DNA of 64,000 bases from Paenibacillus sp. JJ-100 (GCF_948329825.1 NZ_CAOJCM010000005.1:215014-279013), one strand, 5' to 3'. Positions 43,463-52,161 are shown, counted from the stretch's first letter. Notes: generated by a model from the letters alone, not told the origin. Translations and numbers: made by a program.

Positions 43463-43495
43463 TGGTTATCCATATATTCCCTTACGCCATATCAT

Positions 43496-43524
43496 GTATA
43501 TTTCTTTACTCTCGATCCATACTA
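43496..43524 (+). promoter_or_regulatory. sigma-G-type promoter of second SASP gene
   Basis: GTATA, a 17-base spacer and CATACTA match the sigma-G consensus exactly, with the same geometry as the other SASP promoter. The -10 box ends 30 bases before the start codon. Confidence 0.8.
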
Positions 43525-43554
43525 ACATCACTAACCCATAAGGAGGTGAGACAT

Positions 43555-43788
43555 ATGTACGGAGGTCAAAACCAAGGTGGCGGTAGCCGCACTAACAATC
43601 TGGTTGTTCCTCAAGCGAACGCAGCATTGCAACAATTGAAAATCGAAGCTGCGCAAGAGCTGGGTGTAACTATTCCACAAGATGGTTACTACGGTAACTA
43701 TACTTCCCGTGAGACAGGATCTCTGGGAGGATATATCACGAAACGTCTGGTACAAATCGCTGAGCAGCAATTATCGGGTCGTTCGTAA
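43555..43788 (+). CDS. alpha/beta-type small acid-soluble spore protein
   Basis: This 77-residue DNA-coating spore protein has the same conserved core as the SASP at 40180; from TNNLVVPQA onward only a few residues differ. The N-terminus is glycine-rich (YGGQNQGGG). An AAGGAGGTGAG site four bases before the ATG is one of the strongest in the window. The upstream extension to 43462 would overlap the promoter and is not real. The two copies are in opposite orientation, 3.2 kb apart. Confidence 0.95.
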   Translation: MYGGQNQGGGSRTNNLVVPQANAALQQLKIEAAQELGVTIPQDGYYGNYTSRETGSLGGYITKRLVQIAEQQLSGRS

Positions 43789-43819
43789 GCTCGTAATTAT
43801 TGCTTCAATGTAACTTGAA

Positions 43820-43849
43820 TGGCGGCCTTCTTCGGAAGTGCCGCTTTTA
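43820..43849 (+). terminator. intrinsic terminator of SASP gene
   Basis: GCGGC-c-TTC-TTCG-GAA-gt-GCCGC is followed by TTTTATT on the plus strand, 30 bases after the SASP stop. Confidence 0.75.
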
Positions 43850-43857
43850 TTATGAGT

Positions 43858-44268
43858 TTATGAGGTTGATCCCATTCCGGAATCTAGATATGTATTCGTT
43901 CTAGGATAGCGAATCATCAGATTGGCCATATTGTAGTTGGATTCCATCGTTGCATCGACTAAAATCATACCCTGTCTCACAGTAAAATCGTAGCTAATTT
44001 CTCCATGCGTCCATTGACGTTTATACTTTAGTGTCTCTAAAGCCATAGCACGGAATGAGGTTCGTTGTGTATCATTAAGGCCGCTTCCTTCTATATCCAT
44101 TCTTCCATCACGCCCTGTTATCGGATTATGTCGAATTCCAAATTTCCCAATAACATTATTGCGTATTTGCACAAAAACCACCCCAGAATCTAATCCAGAT
44201 AACTCCTGATCAAGCTCCTTAAACACTAAATCTAACTGCCTTGCTAATGAAAGCTGTTCCATTTTCAC
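43858..44268 (-). CDS. hypothetical protein
   Basis: I do not recognise this 136-residue soluble protein. It has no signal peptide or membrane helix. The N-terminal third is predicted helical and leucine-rich; the rest looks like a mixed alpha/beta fold, with FVQIRNNVIGKFGIRH and HGEISYDFTVRQGMILVDATMES, and a disordered tail. The ATG lies at a plausible distance from GGAGTG. It is convergent with the SASP gene and downstream of pepF on the other side of a 280-bp gap. No function is offered. Confidence 0.65.
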   Translation of the reverse strand: MKMEQLSLARQLDLVFKELDQELSGLDSGVVFVQIRNNVIGKFGIRHNPITGRDGRMDIEGSGLNDTQRTSFRAMALETLKYKRQWTHGEISYDFTVRQGMILVDATMESNYNMANLMIRYPRTNTYLDSGMGSTS

Positions 44269-44481
44269 ATTAACACTCCTATTCTTAAGCTTATAGTCCT
44301 ATTAACAAGGACTTACGACTCATTATATGACATCATCTGCACATACTCAACAAACGCAAACAATATTGGGTATTTTTTACTATAACTTGCGCAATTAATT
44401 GCCACTTTTCTTCCTTAAAGTGAGCTTTTTCCTTCAATTACGACAAAATATCCATGTTTCGTTTATGAACAATACAAACTA

Positions 44482-44520
44482 AAAAAACTACAATGAATGT
44501 CTATCAGACATTCATTGTAG
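44482..44520 (-). terminator. very strong terminator of pepF
   Basis: CTACAATGAATGTCT and its exact complement form a 15-bp stem with a three-base loop, followed by seven T on the minus strand. It lies 31 bases after the pepF stop. The rest of 44269-44550 is AT-rich with no feature I can name. Confidence 0.93.
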
Positions 44521-44550
44521 TTGAGTTTATATCTTATCCAGATTTCTATG

Positions 44551-46350
44551 TTACTTCCCCGCTTCAGTCATCTCTAAAAATTGCTCAATATCGGCTACAA
44601 CCAGGTTCGCAGCATTTTGCCAAAATTCCGGCTGTCTCAGATCTGTACCCAAATGTTTCTGAGCCAGTTCCTCCACCGTCATTCGTCCCGTGTCTCGAAG
44701 CAAATCATCATATTTTCTCGCAAAATCCGTACCTTCCTGTTGCGCTCTCGCGTAGATTCCCGCACTAAACATATACCCGAACGTATAAGGGAAATTATAG
44801 AAAGGTACACCCGTGAGATAAAAATGCAACTTCGATGCCCAGAAGTGCGGATGATTTGAAGCAAGAACGCCACAATAAGCTTCTTCCTGGGCTTCTACCA
44901 TTAATCTGCTCAGCTCTTCCGCACTTACGAGGCCTTTCTTACGCTGCTCATAGAAGCGATTCTCAAACAGAAAACGGGCATGAATGTTCATAAAGAAAGC
45001 TACACTACGCTGTATTTTATCTTCTAACAAAGCAAGCTTCTCCTGCTCATTGCTTGCGGATTGTACCAAGGCATCCGCAACGATCATCTCCGCAAACGTA
45101 GAAGCCGTTTCGGCCACGTTCATCGCATATCGCTGATTAAGTGCGGGTAGCTCTTCCATAATATGCTGGTGATATCCATGACCAAGTTCATGCGCGAGCG
45201 TCGATACGTTCGATGCCGTTCCCGAGAAGGTCATAAAGATACGGGTTGCTTTGCTAAGTGGCAATGAGGTACAGAATCCACCTGGGCGTTTGCCCGGGCG
45301 ATCTTCAGCCTCAATCCATCGTTTCTCAAAGGCCATTTCTGCAAAGCTAGACAGCTTCGGACTGAACTTGGCAAATTGCTCCACGATGGTTTGAGCGGCT
45401 TCGTCATATGTTACTTTTCCAACAGATTCGCCGACCGGCGCCTCTACATCGCTCCAGCTCAACTTATCGACACCCAGCAGTTGAGCTTTTCGTTCCAGGT
45501 ACTTCACAAGTATCGGCTTCGTTCCATTAATGACTTCCCACATTGTATCTAGTGTCTGGCGAGACATCCGGTTGATGGCAAGAGGCTCCTTCAAGATATC
45601 ATTCCATCCACGTTTCTCATACAATTTCAGACGGAAACCTGCGAGATGGTTCAAGGTATCTGCGCAGAAATCTTCCACGTCTGTCCAAGCCTGTTCCCAT
45701 GTGGCAAAGACCCGCTCACGCACTTCACGATCATTGTCACTAAGTTTATTGGCTGCCTGTCCTGCTGACAGCATAACCGTTTCTCCATCTTGTTCAAATG
45801 GAATGTTCACTTTGCTTACAATCGTATTATAAAACTTACCCCAGCCGTGATAACCATCTACAGCCAGATCCAGAGCAAGCCCCTCTAACTCTGGTGACAA
45901 TTTTTCTTTCGCTTGTGTACGACTCTCGTTCAGCACAAAGGATAGTGGCTGGATTTCCGGTCGTTCTAGCCATTTAGTCCATACATCCTCTGACGTTTGG
46001 CTGAGTATGTTATCGAATTTAGACTTGCTACTGTTTAGCATGGCTGCAAGGGAACTTACAGTGCCCTGAAGTTGTGCCGCTTTTTTGTCTTGTTGATTTT
46101 GAGCAGACAGACAGGATACGAATGCAGATCCTTCAGAGATTCGCACATAACAGCTCTGCAGAAGTTCAAGAATAGGGTCAAAAGCTTTCGTGTCTTCCAG
46201 CGTCGTTGGAGCAGCCGTCTGATTCAATGTTTCTTGCAACTTTCGTACATCCTCGTCCAAATCATGTAGATATGCAGCGAAAGCTTCGGAAGAAGAACCT
46301 CCACTAAAGATGGACTCCAGATCCCATACGGGATGTAATGGCATTTTCAT
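44551..46350 (-). CDS. pepF: oligoendopeptidase F-type M3 metallopeptidase
   Basis: This 599-residue cytoplasmic zinc peptidase has HELGHGYH, the HExxH motif, with the third zinc ligand glutamate in FAEMIVADAL about 30 residues on. Length and the N-terminal WDLESIFSGGSSSE are typical of the M3B oligoendopeptidase family, which cleaves peptides of roughly 6-20 residues. It is monocistronic with a very strong terminator. In Bacillus pepF is yjbG, close to the globin gene yjbI and nadF; here a globin and NAD kinase also lie within 5 kb. Confidence 0.94.
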   Translation of the reverse strand: MKMPLHPVWDLESIFSGGSSSEAFAAYLHDLDEDVRKLQETLNQTAAPTTLEDTKAFDPILELLQSCYVRISEGSAFVSCLSAQNQQDKKAAQLQGTVSSLAAMLNSSKSKFDNILSQTSEDVWTKWLERPEIQPLSFVLNESRTQAKEKLSPELEGLALDLAVDGYHGWGKFYNTIVSKVNIPFEQDGETVMLSAGQAANKLSDNDREVRERVFATWEQAWTDVEDFCADTLNHLAGFRLKLYEKRGWNDILKEPLAINRMSRQTLDTMWEVINGTKPILVKYLERKAQLLGVDKLSWSDVEAPVGESVGKVTYDEAAQTIVEQFAKFSPKLSSFAEMAFEKRWIEAEDRPGKRPGGFCTSLPLSKATRIFMTFSGTASNVSTLAHELGHGYHQHIMEELPALNQRYAMNVAETASTFAEMIVADALVQSASNEQEKLALLEDKIQRSVAFFMNIHARFLFENRFYEQRKKGLVSAEELSRLMVEAQEEAYCGVLASNHPHFWASKLHFYLTGVPFYNFPYTFGYMFSAGIYARAQQEGTDFARKYDDLLRDTGRMTVEELAQKHLGTDLRQPEFWQNAANLVVADIEQFLEMTEAGK

Positions 46351-46468
46351 CTAATAAGGCACCTCTTTCTATAGATTCAATGAGTAGAATTGAATTAAAA
46401 ACTGGTTTTATACGCAACGTATCTCTATACTAGAGAAATAATTAGCAACTTATTCAGGAGGTAAATGT

Positions 46469-46639
46469 ATGAAACCTTTACAAGTATCGGCTGATACGGC
46501 CGTCAAATTAGCAGAATCTCTGGGTGTTCCTTTGGAACATCTAATGCATATGCCTCAACATATTCTCATGCAGAAGATTGCAGAACTGGCCAAAGAAGAG
46601 GCTGCCAAATCTTCTGACAAAGAAGGCAAGTCGGAATGA
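46469..46639 (+). CDS. yycC: YycC-like small protein
   Basis: A 56-codon gene with a CAGGAGG site. The product begins MKPLQVSADTAVKLAESLG and continues with VPLEHLMHMPQHILMQKI, which closely resembles the short Bacillus protein YycC, of unknown function. The C-terminus is lysine and glutamate-rich. It overlaps the next gene by four bases in ATGA, so the two are translationally coupled. Confidence 0.82.
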   Translation: MKPLQVSADTAVKLAESLGVPLEHLMHMPQHILMQKIAELAKEEAAKSSDKEGKSE

Positions 46640-46869
46640 TCCCTTTTGAGAATAGCTGGCCTTACGATGTCATCATGGGGGATATTTATGTACAGCAATG
46701 CCCTTTTTGCGGAGCAAATAATGTACTATTGCCTCTTAAACCCAAAGAACTCGTCCGTATCCGTGAAGGAAAAAAGAAATTACTGGTTTTCCCTTGTTGT
46801 AATAGCAATATGACCGTCATTGATACCGATAATGATTACTTGCTGTCCAGTCGTCCTGTCCGTTCATAG
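46636..46869 (+). CDS. small putative zinc-ribbon protein
   Basis: This 77-residue protein has CPFCGANNV (about residues 22-30) and a later CC pair (FPCCNSN, about residue 55), which could form a four-cysteine zinc site. The rest is basic and compact. I do not know the family. It overlaps the yycC-like gene by ATGA, so it is read from the same mRNA, and it converges on the DUF2225 gene only 16 bases away. It may bind nucleic acid, but that is only suggested by the fold guess. Confidence 0.65.
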   Translation: MIPFENSWPYDVIMGDIYVQQCPFCGANNVLLPLKPKELVRIREGKKKLLVFPCCNSNMTVIDTDNDYLLSSRPVRS

Positions 46870-46885
46870 CCCTGAATCCAATACA

Positions 46886-47617
46886 TTAAAGGGGGCTGCG
46901 CTTCGCAGCCTCTTTGTCTGCCTCCAGCATTTCTTCGGGCAGCTCCATTTTTCCAGATATCATCTGTTCGCGCACCAATGCCCATTGTTCCCTTGAAGCT
47001 CGAATCATTGCTGCATCCGTAATTCGCTTGTCATGAATGACTCGGGCAAACCACTTGACTGCTTCATGGAACCGCCCTACTCTGCGATTGAGTTCTCCGA
47101 TCAAATACAATAATTTCGCTTCATTGCCGCCTGTCCCTTCCTGTTCAAACACTTTAACATAAGCCTCCAGGCTAAATTCAAGGAAACGATTCTCTTGTTC
47201 ATGATCTTCCATATACCGATACAACCAAGCTAAATGATGCAACAGACCGGCTACAACGCGCTCCTTTTCCTGAATCACCTGAGCACACAGTAAGCCTAAT
47301 TTGTATGTAGCGAGTGCCTGCTCCAGATTCCTTGCACCACTGTAATCCCGTTTGACCCAACGATTTCCGATCTGTTCCATAAATGCCTTACGTTGCTTCT
47401 CATTCAGATTCCCCGTTGAATTCTCCGTTGAAGCAAATCCACAGGACGGACAGATCCGGACAACATAAAAATCAGGATTTTCCTCTTTGTAATACATACA
47501 AAAATCAGAATCTGTCCGGTAAGGCCGTTTCAAACTCGGTCTAACACGTGAAGTTTTGAATTCGGTCTCGCAATAGTGACACGTCACCTTCACCTTATAC
47601 AGCGGCTCTAATTCCAC
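46886..47617 (-). CDS. DUF2225 family protein
   Basis: This 243-residue protein has an N-terminal zinc site formed by CHYCETEF and CPSCGFAS, separated by about 45 residues, followed by a helical TPR-like C-terminal region rich in LLHHLAWLYRYM-type helices. DUF2225 proteins are widespread in Firmicutes and have no established function. The start is GTG after AGGGAGAGG. It lies 40 bases downstream of the globin gene on the same strand and may be co-transcribed with it. Confidence 0.85.
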   Translation of the reverse strand: MELEPLYKVKVTCHYCETEFKTSRVRPSLKRPYRTDSDFCMYYKEENPDFYVVRICPSCGFASTENSTGNLNEKQRKAFMEQIGNRWVKRDYSGARNLEQALATYKLGLLCAQVIQEKERVVAGLLHHLAWLYRYMEDHEQENRFLEFSLEAYVKVFEQEGTGGNEAKLLYLIGELNRRVGRFHEAVKWFARVIHDKRITDAAMIRASREQWALVREQMISGKMELPEEMLEADKEAAKRSPL

Positions 47618-47657
47618 TTGTCTATCCCTCTCCCCTAAGGCTTGTTGTATGTTGGAA

Positions 47658-48035
47658 CTATGGTGTATTCACGAAATGGTGCGCAGGCCCAGACAAACGT
47701 TGCAATATAAAGGAATGTAGCGGCTCCTCGACACCAACCTGTGTTAACGCTTGATTCATGCATGCCAGCCATGCCTCAGCTCGCTCAACCGTCACCTCGA
47801 AATGCATATGACGAGCACGCATCATTGGATGTCCGTACGCCTCAGAAAACAACGCCGGTCCTCCAAAAAATTGAGATAGAAACATGAACTGTTTGTCCAT
47901 TACTGGACCAATATCTTCTGGGAATAGTGGTGCTAGCTGTTCATTTTGCACAACGATGGGATAAAAAGCTTCCACCAATGCACGAACACCCTGCTCACCG
48001 CCAAGATTGTCATAGATACTTAAATTGGGATTCAT
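47658..48035 (-). CDS. truncated hemoglobin (group II, YjbI-like)
   Basis: This 125-residue protein follows the 2-on-2 globin fold: SIYDNLGGEQGVRALVEAFY at the N-terminus, FLSQFFGGPALFSEAYGHPMMRARH in the middle with the proximal histidine near RARHMHF, and a tryptophan in the G helix region (AEAWLACM). Such globins bind O2 or NO with heme and may protect against nitrosative stress. In Bacillus the gene (yjbI) is close to pepF and spxH. Here it precedes DUF2225. Confidence 0.92.
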   Translation of the reverse strand: MNPNLSIYDNLGGEQGVRALVEAFYPIVVQNEQLAPLFPEDIGPVMDKQFMFLSQFFGGPALFSEAYGHPMMRARHMHFEVTVERAEAWLACMNQALTQVGVEEPLHSFILQRLSGPAHHFVNTP

Positions 48036-48228
48036 TATTCTCCCCCTTATTTGTCGAATTTTGCAATATAATACACGTTACATGAACATGGTAAACAATA
48101 GATCAATGAGCTTCACCTTAAAGGCAAGCATCTTCATTCTATCAAAAAAAATCAAAAAGTCCTATATCATATGGAGGTTGATGTTGGAATAGAGCCTTAT
48201 GTATCAAGGACTTTATAGCCTAGAAACA

Positions 48229-48259
48229 CAAAAAAAAGCGCCAACACAAAGGCTGACGC
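48229..48259 (-). terminator. intrinsic terminator of a short ORF
   Basis: GCGTCA pairs with TGGCGC (one T.G) on the minus strand, then nine T. It directly follows the 37-codon gene at 48272 and supports that it is transcribed. Confidence 0.7.
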
Positions 48260-48271
48260 ACCACATATCCA

Positions 48272-48385
48272 TTAATAACTTCGCCAATCTTCCTCTTCAG
48301 TACGCACCAGCGAGGCGCGTATAACATACACAAATGCACAGACCAAGACTCCGGCGATAAGACTCATGATCATCACTCCATCCAT
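48272..48385 (-). CDS. 37-residue membrane protein
   Basis: A short frame too small for routine gene calling: AAAGGTGG seven bases before ATG, a product starting MDGVMIMSLIAGVLVCAFVY, and a polar tail ending EEEDWRSY. It is a single-helix membrane peptide with the charged end probably inside. A dedicated terminator follows the stop. I do not recognise the family. It may be a stress or sporulation micropeptide, which is conjecture. Confidence 0.6.
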   Translation of the reverse strand: MDGVMIMSLIAGVLVCAFVYVIRASLVRTEEEDWRSY

Positions 48386-48585
48386 ATTGATTCCACCTTT
48401 ATGACAATTAGGTGACGTTCAGGCGTTTTTACTATTTTAGCATACATCAATCAAAAGAACAGCCATTTTTGCAAACGCTTACTAATTATTATTTGTACTG
48501 TTTGTCCACTCTTTCTCATATATTGATGGCAATAGCTCCCTGAAAAACAACAGGTTATTCATCTGAACAATAAAGGAGAAAACTC

Positions 48586-49824
48586 ATGACTGCTCCTAAG
48601 CGTATTATGCAAATATGGATTATATTCGCTCTCCTGATCTTCTCTATTCTCATGGCTATGCATCCAGTGGAGACCTGGCATGCTAGCGTAAGGGGACTAT
48701 CCATTTGGTGGGATGTTTTATTCCCATCTCTATTTCCCTTTCTGGTATTATCCGAGCTGCTTCTTGGCTTTGGTATCGTGCATTTCTTAGGTACACTGCT
48801 TAATCCGCTCATGAGGCCATTATTTCGAGTTCCAGGAAGTGGAGGTTTTGTCTTCGCAGTAAGCTGCGCTTCAGGTTACCCTACTGGAGCTAAACTAACG
48901 GCCCAATTATGGGAACAGAAGCTGGTTACACGAGAGGAAGGGGAGCGCTTGGTCGCATTCACCACCTCATCCGATCCCATCTTTATGATTGGGGCAGTAT
49001 CCGTCGGATTTTTTCATAATACATCTATTGCTCCGATTCTTGTGGCATCCCATTACTCGGCTGCTTTTCTAGTAGGTGTACTCATGCGCTTCCATGGTCA
49101 ATCTACTGCTAAGTTGCAACCCGCTCTCTCGCCGTCTCATGAACAGCACCAGAACCGCTTCCTGCGCGCAATCTATGCAATGCATACAGCTAGACAAGCA
49201 GATGGACGGACATTCGGCGAATTGCTACGGCACGCCGTGTCCTCTTCCCTACGACTTATTATTATCGTTGGCGGGCTTGTTGTATTCTTCTCTGTCATTA
49301 TGGAATTATTGGTTCAGACCGGCTGGCTTGGCATATTATACGCTTGGACAGAACAAGGGCTTCAACTAGCTGGCTTACCACCATCCCTGTCACACAGTCT
49401 CGTTGGCGGCTTATTCGAGGTCACTCTTGGAGCTAAGGAAGCCGGAGCCACAGCCAGCTCCATACCTCTTATCTTCAAAGTTGCCGCTGCCTCTTTTGTA
49501 CTTTCCTGGGGAGGACTATCCGTCCATGCGCAGATCATGAGTGTACTGAGCAATACACCGATGCGATATGGACCTTTTTTATTGGCCAGAGCCATCCACG
49601 CAGCCATTGCACCCTTGCTTGTCATTCTGTTATGGCCCGTTCTAATGGCTAATGCGAGTTCCCCTGCATTTTTAAACAGTCCATTCAGTCACTCCATTTC
49701 TTCATCTCATCCGGGGTGGAGTTACATTGGAGCAACCGGAATACTCGTATGTGTATCGATCCTCTTCCTTCTGCTATGTCTTGCTCTACTCTCCCAGTTG
49801 ATGCTTAAACGAAGCAATAAGTAA
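48586..49824 (+). CDS. ylbJ: sporulation integral membrane protein YlbJ
   Basis: This 412-residue polytopic protein has eight or so membrane helices. The blocks SVRGLSIWWDVLFPSLFPF, GFGIVHFLGTLLNPLMRP, LFRVPGSGGFVFAVSCASG and YPTGAKLTA are those of YlbJ, a nucleoside-transporter-like gate protein needed for proper spore formation in Bacillus. It is expected to be mother-cell expressed (sigma-E). A CATATATT sequence about 70 bases upstream resembles a sigma-E -10 box, but no convincing -35 was found. Confidence 0.93.
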   Translation: MTAPKRIMQIWIIFALLIFSILMAMHPVETWHASVRGLSIWWDVLFPSLFPFLVLSELLLGFGIVHFLGTLLNPLMRPLFRVPGSGGFVFAVSCASGYPTGAKLTAQLWEQKLVTREEGERLVAFTTSSDPIFMIGAVSVGFFHNTSIAPILVASHYSAAFLVGVLMRFHGQSTAKLQPALSPSHEQHQNRFLRAIYAMHTARQADGRTFGELLRHAVSSSLRLIIIVGGLVVFFSVIMELLVQTGWLGILYAWTEQGLQLAGLPPSLSHSLVGGLFEVTLGAKEAGATASSIPLIFKVAAASFVLSWGGLSVHAQIMSVLSNTPMRYGPFLLARAIHAAIAPLLVILLWPVLMANASSPAFLNSPFSHSISSSHPGWSYIGATGILVCVSILFLLLCLALLSQLMLKRSNK

Positions 49825-49928
49825 GGCCAATCTCTAAAGCCAGTACCAAATAGTTTGCTTCAAACATTGTGTTCTGACGCGGAATTGATTATCATCGGTA
49901 GTATAATGACCACAAAGGAGCTTTCATC

Positions 49929-50732
49929 TTGAGATACTATGTTCAAGACCGCGGAGACCAATTATCAATTGATCTAGCTCAGCAATTTCATGCGCTGGCG
50001 AAAGAAGAAGGGTTCAAGCTGGACGCAGAATCGCCGGAGATTGTCGTCTCCATCGGAGGCGATGGAACGATGCTTCAAGCTTTTCACAATTTCATTGACC
50101 GCATTCCGGATATTGCTTTTGTTGGGGTTCATACAGGCCATCTCGGCTTCTATGCCGATTGGAAGAAGGAAGAATTAAGGGAACTGGTTAGATTGATGAG
50201 TGGTAAAGGCGATCCAGGTCTCCTTAAACCGCGTATCGTGAAGTATCCATTACTCGAGCTGGAGATTCGTAAAAAGTCAGGTAACGCTTCGTACATTGCC
50301 TTGAATGAATTTACGTTAAAAGGGGTCGACGGTACCGTTGTAGCTCAAGTTGATATCAATGACGTTACATTTGAGATGTTTCGGGGAGATGGCATCTGTG
50401 TCTCCACTCCTTCCGGCAGTACGGCGTATAACAAAGCGCTTGGCGGGGCCATGGTGCATCCTACCATTGAAGCCATTCAGATCGCAGAGATTGCTTCCAT
50501 TAACAACCGCGTGTACCGAACGCTCGGCTCACCCGTCATTTTGCCCAAGCATCACCATTGCGATATTTTTTCACGTAAAGATCAGCGTTTGTTGCTAACG
50601 ATTGATCACGTTAATCTGATGGTAGAAGATTTGATATCTGTTCGTTGCCAGGTCTCCGAGCAAAAGGTCAGCTTTGCACGTTTTCGCCCCTACCCATTCT
50701 GGAATCGGGTTCGGACTGCCTTCCTTGACTAA
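49929..50732 (+). CDS. nadK: NAD kinase
   Basis: This 267-residue protein has the NAD kinase hallmarks: SIGGDGTMLQAF (GGDGT motif), the NE pair in ALNEFTLKG and the substrate loop SGSTAYNKALGG. It phosphorylates NAD to NADP, using ATP or polyphosphate. The start is TTG at 49929, eight bases after AAAGGAG. It lies alone downstream of ylbJ. In Bacillus the equivalent nadF belongs to the same yjb region as pepF and the globin. Confidence 0.95.
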   Translation: MRYYVQDRGDQLSIDLAQQFHALAKEEGFKLDAESPEIVVSIGGDGTMLQAFHNFIDRIPDIAFVGVHTGHLGFYADWKKEELRELVRLMSGKGDPGLLKPRIVKYPLLELEIRKKSGNASYIALNEFTLKGVDGTVVAQVDINDVTFEMFRGDGICVSTPSGSTAYNKALGGAMVHPTIEAIQIAEIASINNRVYRTLGSPVILPKHHHCDIFSRKDQRLLLTIDHVNLMVEDLISVRCQVSEQKVSFARFRPYPFWNRVRTAFLD

Positions 50733-50777
50733 CTTATACGATTCAATTTTAGGTGAAAATTCAAACATCGATGTATA

Positions 50778-50812
50778 CAAAAAAGCGGTCCTTCTCAGGA
50801 ACCGCTTTTTGC
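50778..50812 (-). terminator. terminator overlapping the yutD stop
   Basis: AAAAGCGGTTCC pairs with GGACCGCTTTT. On the minus strand the 5' arm encodes the last residues of YutD, the TGA stop lies in the loop and six T follow. Confidence 0.88.
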
Positions 50813-51265
50813 TTTGGCTTGAGGTTGCTCTTTACACTTCTGAAGCACAAAGTATGCACAACCAAAGTTACAATACTCATTGATGTAATCCACCAGATAC
50901 GAAATAGTGGAATCCTTTGTTGCCTTGGGGTGGTTGTCCCGATAGAAGCCTTTGAGTCTCAATTGGCTATATCCCCAATCCCCAATAATGTAGTCATAAC
51001 GCTCCAGCACTTCACTGTACCGGTCACGAAACACTTCAGCATTCCAACCTTCTTTGTGATTCTGAACGATTTCGTAATTTTTGCCGCCAACCTGCACAAT
51101 CACAGGAGCTTTTGGTTTTTCCTGTACGGTTTCCTGAGTCGTTTCTTGAGTAGTTTCTTGAGTAGTCTCCTGAACGTTCTCTTGAACGGTTTCATTTACA
51201 GCATCCTGCACCTGCTGTTGTTCTTCTTTATTATTATCCTGTTCCAATCCGGACTCCTCCATCAT
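50795..51265 (-). CDS. yutD: YutD family protein (DUF1027)
   Basis: This 156-residue protein has a conserved C-terminal domain of about 100 residues: VGGKNYEIVQNHKEGWNAEV, YDYIIGDWGYSQLRLKGFY and the cysteine-containing YCNFGCAYFVLQKC. The first 50 residues are a low-complexity segment with a repeated Q-E-T-T unit, encoded by a 12-bp DNA repeat. Function is unknown, but yutD is regularly next to lipA, as here. Its ATG overlaps the lipA stop in ATGA, so translation is coupled. Confidence 0.88.
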   Translation of the reverse strand: MMEESGLEQDNNKEEQQQVQDAVNETVQENVQETTQETTQETTQETVQEKPKAPVIVQVGGKNYEIVQNHKEGWNAEVFRDRYSEVLERYDYIIGDWGYSQLRLKGFYRDNHPKATKDSTISYLVDYINEYCNFGCAYFVLQKCKEQPQAKAKSGS

Positions 51266-52161
51266 GCGTTTGTTGCCGCCTGTTCCGTATGCTGGTTAGC
51301 AGATTTCACCTGTTCATGCGCATGATAAGAACTGCGTACCATCGGACCGGATTCCACGTGACTGAACCCACGTTTCAAACCTTCCTGTTTGAGTGCCGCA
51401 AATTCTTCAGGCGGATAGTACTTCTCAACATATAGATGTTTTTCGGATGGTTGCAAGTACTGACCAATGGTCATAATGTCACAGTTCACCGCGCGAAGAT
51501 CATCCATCGTTGCTAAAATTTCGTTATATTCTTCACCTACACCCAGCATAATACTTGATTTTGTTGGAATATTAGGCTGCATCTCCTTGGCACGAGCAAG
51601 CAATTCCAGCGAACGTCTATACTTCGCTTTGGCACGCACTTTATCTGACAATCGTTCAACCGTTTCAATGTTGTGGTTCAAAATATCCGGTTTAGCATCC
51701 ATCACGATCTGCAGTGAATCGCGGTCTCCCATAAAGTCCGGAATAAGCACCTCCACGCTACACAGCGGCAATCGTCTGCGTACAGCCTTCACTGTCTCGG
51801 CAAAAATAGTTGCTCCACCATCCTTCAAGTCATCTCGAGCTACACTCGTTATGACGCAATGCTGCAAGTTCATCTGTTCTGCTGCTTCTGCCACGCGTTC
51901 CGGTTCTTGCAGATCCAGTTCCGTAGGCAAACCAGTATTAACTGCACAGAATCGACATGCTCTAGTACAGATGTCACCCAAAATCATAAAAGTGGCTGTT
52001 CGATTCGCCCAGCATTCATAAATATTTGGACACCGTGCTTCCTCACATACGGTATGCAATGTTTTGGAACGCATCATCGTTTTAATTTCCTGATAATTAT
52101 CTCCAGTTGTCAATTTGATCCGAATCCAGTCCGGCTTCGGTTCTTTAACGCGTTTAGCCAA
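51262..52161 (-). CDS. lipA: lipoyl synthase
   Basis: This 299-residue radical SAM enzyme has both cluster motifs of LipA: CEEARCPNIYEC for the auxiliary 4Fe-4S cluster and CTRACRFC for the SAM cluster. It inserts two sulfur atoms into octanoyl groups on the lipoyl domains of 2-oxo acid dehydrogenases and the glycine cleavage system. The C-terminus carries an extra alanine/glutamine-rich tail. The start is TTG after AGAAAGAAGG. It leads a two-gene operon with yutD and is divergent from lytH, the order known from Bacillus. Confidence 0.96.
   Translation of the reverse strand: MAKRVKEPKPDWIRIKLTTGDNYQEIKTMMRSKTLHTVCEEARCPNIYECWANRTATFMILGDICTRACRFCAVNTGLPTELDLQEPERVAEAAEQMNLQHCVITSVARDDLKDGGATIFAETVKAVRRRLPLCSVEVLIPDFMGDRDSLQIVMDAKPDILNHNIETVERLSDKVRAKAKYRRSLELLARAKEMQPNIPTKSSIMLGVGEEYNEILATMDDLRAVNCDIMTIGQYLQPSEKHLYVEKYYPPEEFAALKQEGLKRGFSHVESGPMVRSSYHAHEQVKSANQHTEQAATNA

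Noticed and set aside
48466..48482. cre-like TTGCAAACGCTTAC upstream of ylbJ
   Set aside because: It matches only part of the consensus and ylbJ is expected to be sporulation-controlled; it is probably chance.
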